64,000 nucleotides of DNA. Origin: Halorussus sp. MSC15.2 (GTDB taxonomy: Archaea > Halobacteriota > Halobacteria > Halobacteriales > Haladaptataceae). The number at the start of each line of letters is the position of its first letter. Position 1 is the stretch's first letter. The stretch spans positions 496,001-560,000 of the forward strand of contig NZ_VSLZ01000003.1 of assembly GCF_010747475.1 (NCBI RefSeq), read 5' to 3'. Shown here piece by piece: positions 61,971 through 64,000 of this stretch. The notes under the pieces are model-generated. The model was given only the letters and a program-made list of their open reading frames with translations, ran no database searches and was not told the DNA's origin. The translations under genes were made by a program, and so were the position numbers.

Positions 61971-64000
61971 TTACGTGACGTTCCGGAACTCGAACCGCGC
62001 ACCGCCCTCGTCGCTCTCGGTGACGGCGCAGTCCCACTCGTAAATCTCGGCGAGTTTCTGGACGAACGCCAGTCCCAATCCCATCCCGCCGTTGCTGGCC
62101 GCCGACGTGTACCCCTCCTCGAACACGGCGTTCTTGTCGTCGTCGGGGATACCGGAACCGTCGTCCGCGACGTAGAATCCTGTCGGGAGTTCGCCGACGG
62201 TAACGGTGACGTCCGCGCCTCCGTGCTCGACGGCGTCCTCAGAACGCTGCGCGTTCTGATGGGCTGCATCAGACTCCGTCTGATGAACGTCATCGTCCCG
62301 AGGACGATTGCCCGTGGAGCCGTGCTCCACGGCGTCTTCGTGAGCCTGCGAGCGAGGACTCGTCGAACCGTGTTCGGCGGCGTTATCGTCCTGCGGACGA
62401 TTGCCAGTGGAGCCATGCTCCACGGCGTTCTCGAAGAGATTCCGGAACAGGTGTTGTACGTACGTCTCGTCGGCCTCTATCGTGGAGTCGATGGCTACCT
62501 CCGAGGTCGCTCCGCGAGTGTCTATGTCGTCCCAGACATCGCGCGCGACGGTCCCGAGGTCGACAGCGCTGTGTTCACCGACCGCGTCGCGACCCCGGGT
62601 CAGCATCAGCATCACGTCGATGATGTCCTCGATGCGGTCGAACGCCTCGGTGATGTAGCCGACGGCCTCGGCGTTCCCGTCAGCCGGGAGCTGCTGGCCG
62701 TATATCTGGCCGATGTTGACCGGGTTCCGAAGTTCGTGGGCGAGCATGCTGGCGAAGTTCTCCAACCGCGCGTTCTTCTCTTCGAGTTGCACCTCGCGGT
62801 GGTTCCGGTTGAGTTCGTAGCTCACGCACTGGCCCATCAAATCGAGGAACGTCCGCTCGGCGTCCGTGTACGCCCGGTCTCGCGGCATCTCGGACGCGAA
62901 GCACAGCGTCCCGTACTCGTCGCCGCCGACCTCCACGGTCGTCGCGAAGTACGCGTCCAGTCCGAACCGTTCGTACGCGGCGTCGTCCGTCCACCCCTCC
63001 TCGGCGGCGTCCGTCACCGAAACCGCCCCGGACGAAGCGAGCAACTTCTCGCAGTAGGTGTCACACAGCGAGTCAGTGACACCCGACTGTATCAGGTCGT
63101 GGTCGCCAATCGCTTCCACGATTTCGAACGTGTCGTCGTCGTTCGTTCGGGTGAAGTACCCGATGTCGAAGTCGAAACGCTCGCTCCCCAGTTCGAGCAG
63201 GTTCTCGACCTTGTCTCCGAACGACACCCGTGGGTCTGCGATGATATCGTACAGTTCACGCTGGTACTGTTCGTGCTCTTTGCGCTCGGTGATGTCGCGG
63301 ACGATAGCGAGCATCAGCTCCCGGTCGTCGAGTTCGATAGTCGACGCCGATATCTCCGCCGGAATCGCCCGGCCGTCCTTAGTCAGACACGACAGTTCGT
63401 CCGTCCAGCCGTGGCCGTTCGCGAACACGCCGTCGACGAACGCCCGGAATCGGCCCATCTCGTCGGGGTGGCAGTCGGACGGGCCGCGCGCCAGCAACTC
63501 CTCGCGCTCGTAGCCGAGCATCTCCAGTCCGGCGGGGTTCGCGTCGACGATTTCGTCGCCGAAGGGGTCGTTGACGAAGATGGCGTCGTTGCTGTTCTCG
63601 AACACCGCCTCGAACTGGTCTTTCGCCCGCCGAAGCTCTCGCTCGCGGTGCTGGCGTTCGAGTTCGTACTCTACCCACTGGCCCATCAGGCGGTGGAACG
63701 TGCGCTCCGCCTCCGAGAACTCGCTCTCACGCGGTTCGGTCGAGACGAACCAAAACGTCCGGTCGTCGGTCCCGTCGAGCGTGAGGTACGTGCCGAGGTA
63801 CGTCCGGACGCCGAACTGTTCGTAGCAGCGTTTACCTTCGAACCCCTCGCCGACGGGGTCGGTGACCGCGACCGGGTCGGCGATTGCATCTCTCGAATTG
63901 AAGTCGGTGGTGACCTCGCAGTAGGTCTCCGAGAGGTCGGCGTTCGCTCCGGGGACGAGGAAGTCGTGGTCGTCGCTGACCGCCTCGACTTCGAAGAAGT
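61971..64000 (-). CDS. GAF-PAS-GAF sensor histidine kinase with palindromic repeat insertion, 5' end outside window
   Basis: This kinase is open from the window edge to the stop at 61971, about 676 codons visible. The N-terminal piece (YCEVTTDFN, GVRTYLGTYL...SEFSEAERTFHRLMGQWVEYEL) is a GAF domain, then a PAS domain (FEAVFENSNDAIFVNDPFGDEIVDANPAGLEML...ITERKEHE) and a second GAF (YFATTVEVGGDEYGTLCFASE). The kinase core has H-box MLAHELRNPVN, N-box NLFENAVEHG and G-box VADDGSGIPDD...GGMGLGLAFVQKLAEIY. About 60 residues of HGSTSPRSQAH-type repeats are inserted right after the N-box. The signal and response regulator are unknown. Confidence 0.93.
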   Translation of the reverse strand, partial: FFEVEAVSDDHDFLVPGANADLSETYCEVTTDFNSRDAIADPVAVTDPVGEGFEGKRCYEQFGVRTYLGTYLTLDGTDDRTFWFVSTEPRESEFSEAERTFHRLMGQWVEYELERQHRERELRRAKDQFEAVFENSNDAIFVNDPFGDEIVDANPAGLEMLGYEREELLARGPSDCHPDEMGRFRAFVDGVFANGHGWTDELSCLTKDGRAIPAEISASTIELDDRELMLAIVRDITERKEHEQYQRELYDIIADPRVSFGDKVENLLELGSERFDFDIGYFTRTNDDDTFEIVEAIGDHDLIQSGVTDSLCDTYCEKLLASSGAVSVTDAAEEGWTDDAAYERFGLDAYFATTVEVGGDEYGTLCFASEMPRDRAYTDAERTFLDLMGQCVSYELNRNHREVQLEEKNARLENFASMLAHELRNPVNIGQIYGQQLPADGNAEAVGYITEAFDRIEDIIDVMLMLTRGRDAVGEHSAVDLGTVARDVWDDIDTRGATSEVAIDSTIEADETYVQHLFRNLFENAVEHGSTGNRPQDDNAAEHGSTSPRSQAHEDAVEHGSTGNRPRDDDVHQTESDAAHQNAQRSEDAVEHGGADVTVTVGELPTGFYVADDGSGIPDDDKNAVFEEGYTSAASNGGMGLGLAFVQKLAEIYEWDCAVTESDEGGARFEFRNVT
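62239..62423. repeat. Array of palindromic coding hairpins in the histidine kinase gene
   Basis: Perfect short palindromes with 3-nt loops occur in a row. They are TCAGAACGC-TGC-GCGTTCTGA (62239-62259), CATCAGAC-TCC-GTCTGATG (62267-62285), ATCGTCC-CGA-GGACGAT (62292-62308), CCGTGGAGC-CGT-GCTCCACGG (62312-62332), CGAAC-CGT-GTTCG (62364-62376), ATCGTCC-TGC-GGACGAT (62385-62401) and GTGGAGC-CAT-GCTCCAC (62407-62423). A GCGAGC-GAGG-ACTCGT hairpin equivalent to that of the HAD repeats lies near 62348-62363. They are in frame and encode HGSTGNRP-, HGSTSPRSQAH- and similar peptides on the minus strand. Confidence 0.95.

Overview
The window is high-GC chromosomal DNA from a haloarchaeon (class Halobacteria). 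The evidence is the acidic proteome, TTTAWA-type box A promoters about 27 nt upstream of leaderless starts, Tat-exported lipoproteins, HalOD1, halocyanin and the archaeal cdrS-ftsZ2 locus. No genus is claimed. Roughly 60 genes are supported; no rRNA, CRISPR array or intact transposase was seen.

Layout. 1-1053: end of a sugar-type ABC ATPase. 1.2-20.7 kb: an acyl-CoA catabolic region with a fused 3-hydroxyacyl-CoA dehydrogenase/enoyl-CoA hydratase, MaoC and PaaI hotdog proteins, a complete Liv-type ABC importer, two AMP-forming acyl-CoA ligases, two short-chain dehydrogenases, a zinc alcohol dehydrogenase, and a divergent kinase / acyl-CoA dehydrogenase pair resembling the two halves of ACAD10/11. 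20.9-24.3 kb: an RND/MMPL transporter preceded by a coupled small ORF, and a PKD-domain protein. 24.4-30.3 kb: a seven-gene overlapping operon for cobamide nucleotide-loop assembly and cobinamide salvage (HAD-CbiB-CobS-CobY-CobT-CobD-CbiZ). 30.5-33.2 kb: halocyanin and an accessory locus with AT-rich promoter DNA, a Tat-exported protein and an HExxH metalloprotease. 33.2-37.2 kb: assorted housekeeping and membrane genes. 37.2-38.5 kb: remnant of an integrated element beside tRNA-Tyr, with three copies of the tRNA 3' end. 38.9-41.2 kb: cdrL-cdrS-ftsZ2 cell-division locus with palindromic operators. 41.4-49.8 kb: NcsA, the crtY-blh retinal genes, and a four-gene cluster (BchC-like dehydrogenase, pterin synthase, glycosyltransferase, methyltransferase). 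49.9-61.9 kb: an S2P protease, regulators, AzlCD, endonuclease IV, a luciferase-like monooxygenase fused to a CoA-acylating aldehyde dehydrogenase, and lipoate ligase. 61.97-64.0 kb: a sensor histidine kinase running off the window end.

Two cross-cutting observations stand out. First, an in-frame palindromic coding repeat (peptide core HGxTxPRSQAH) sits in two unrelated genes, a HAD hydrolase (four exact 48-bp units) and the histidine kinase. The two copies differ by compensatory changes in their hairpin stems. Second, six otherwise well-preserved genes each carry one single-base frameshift, two of them gains in 7-nt homopolymers. Base-call error is the simplest explanation, although one or more may be real mutations.
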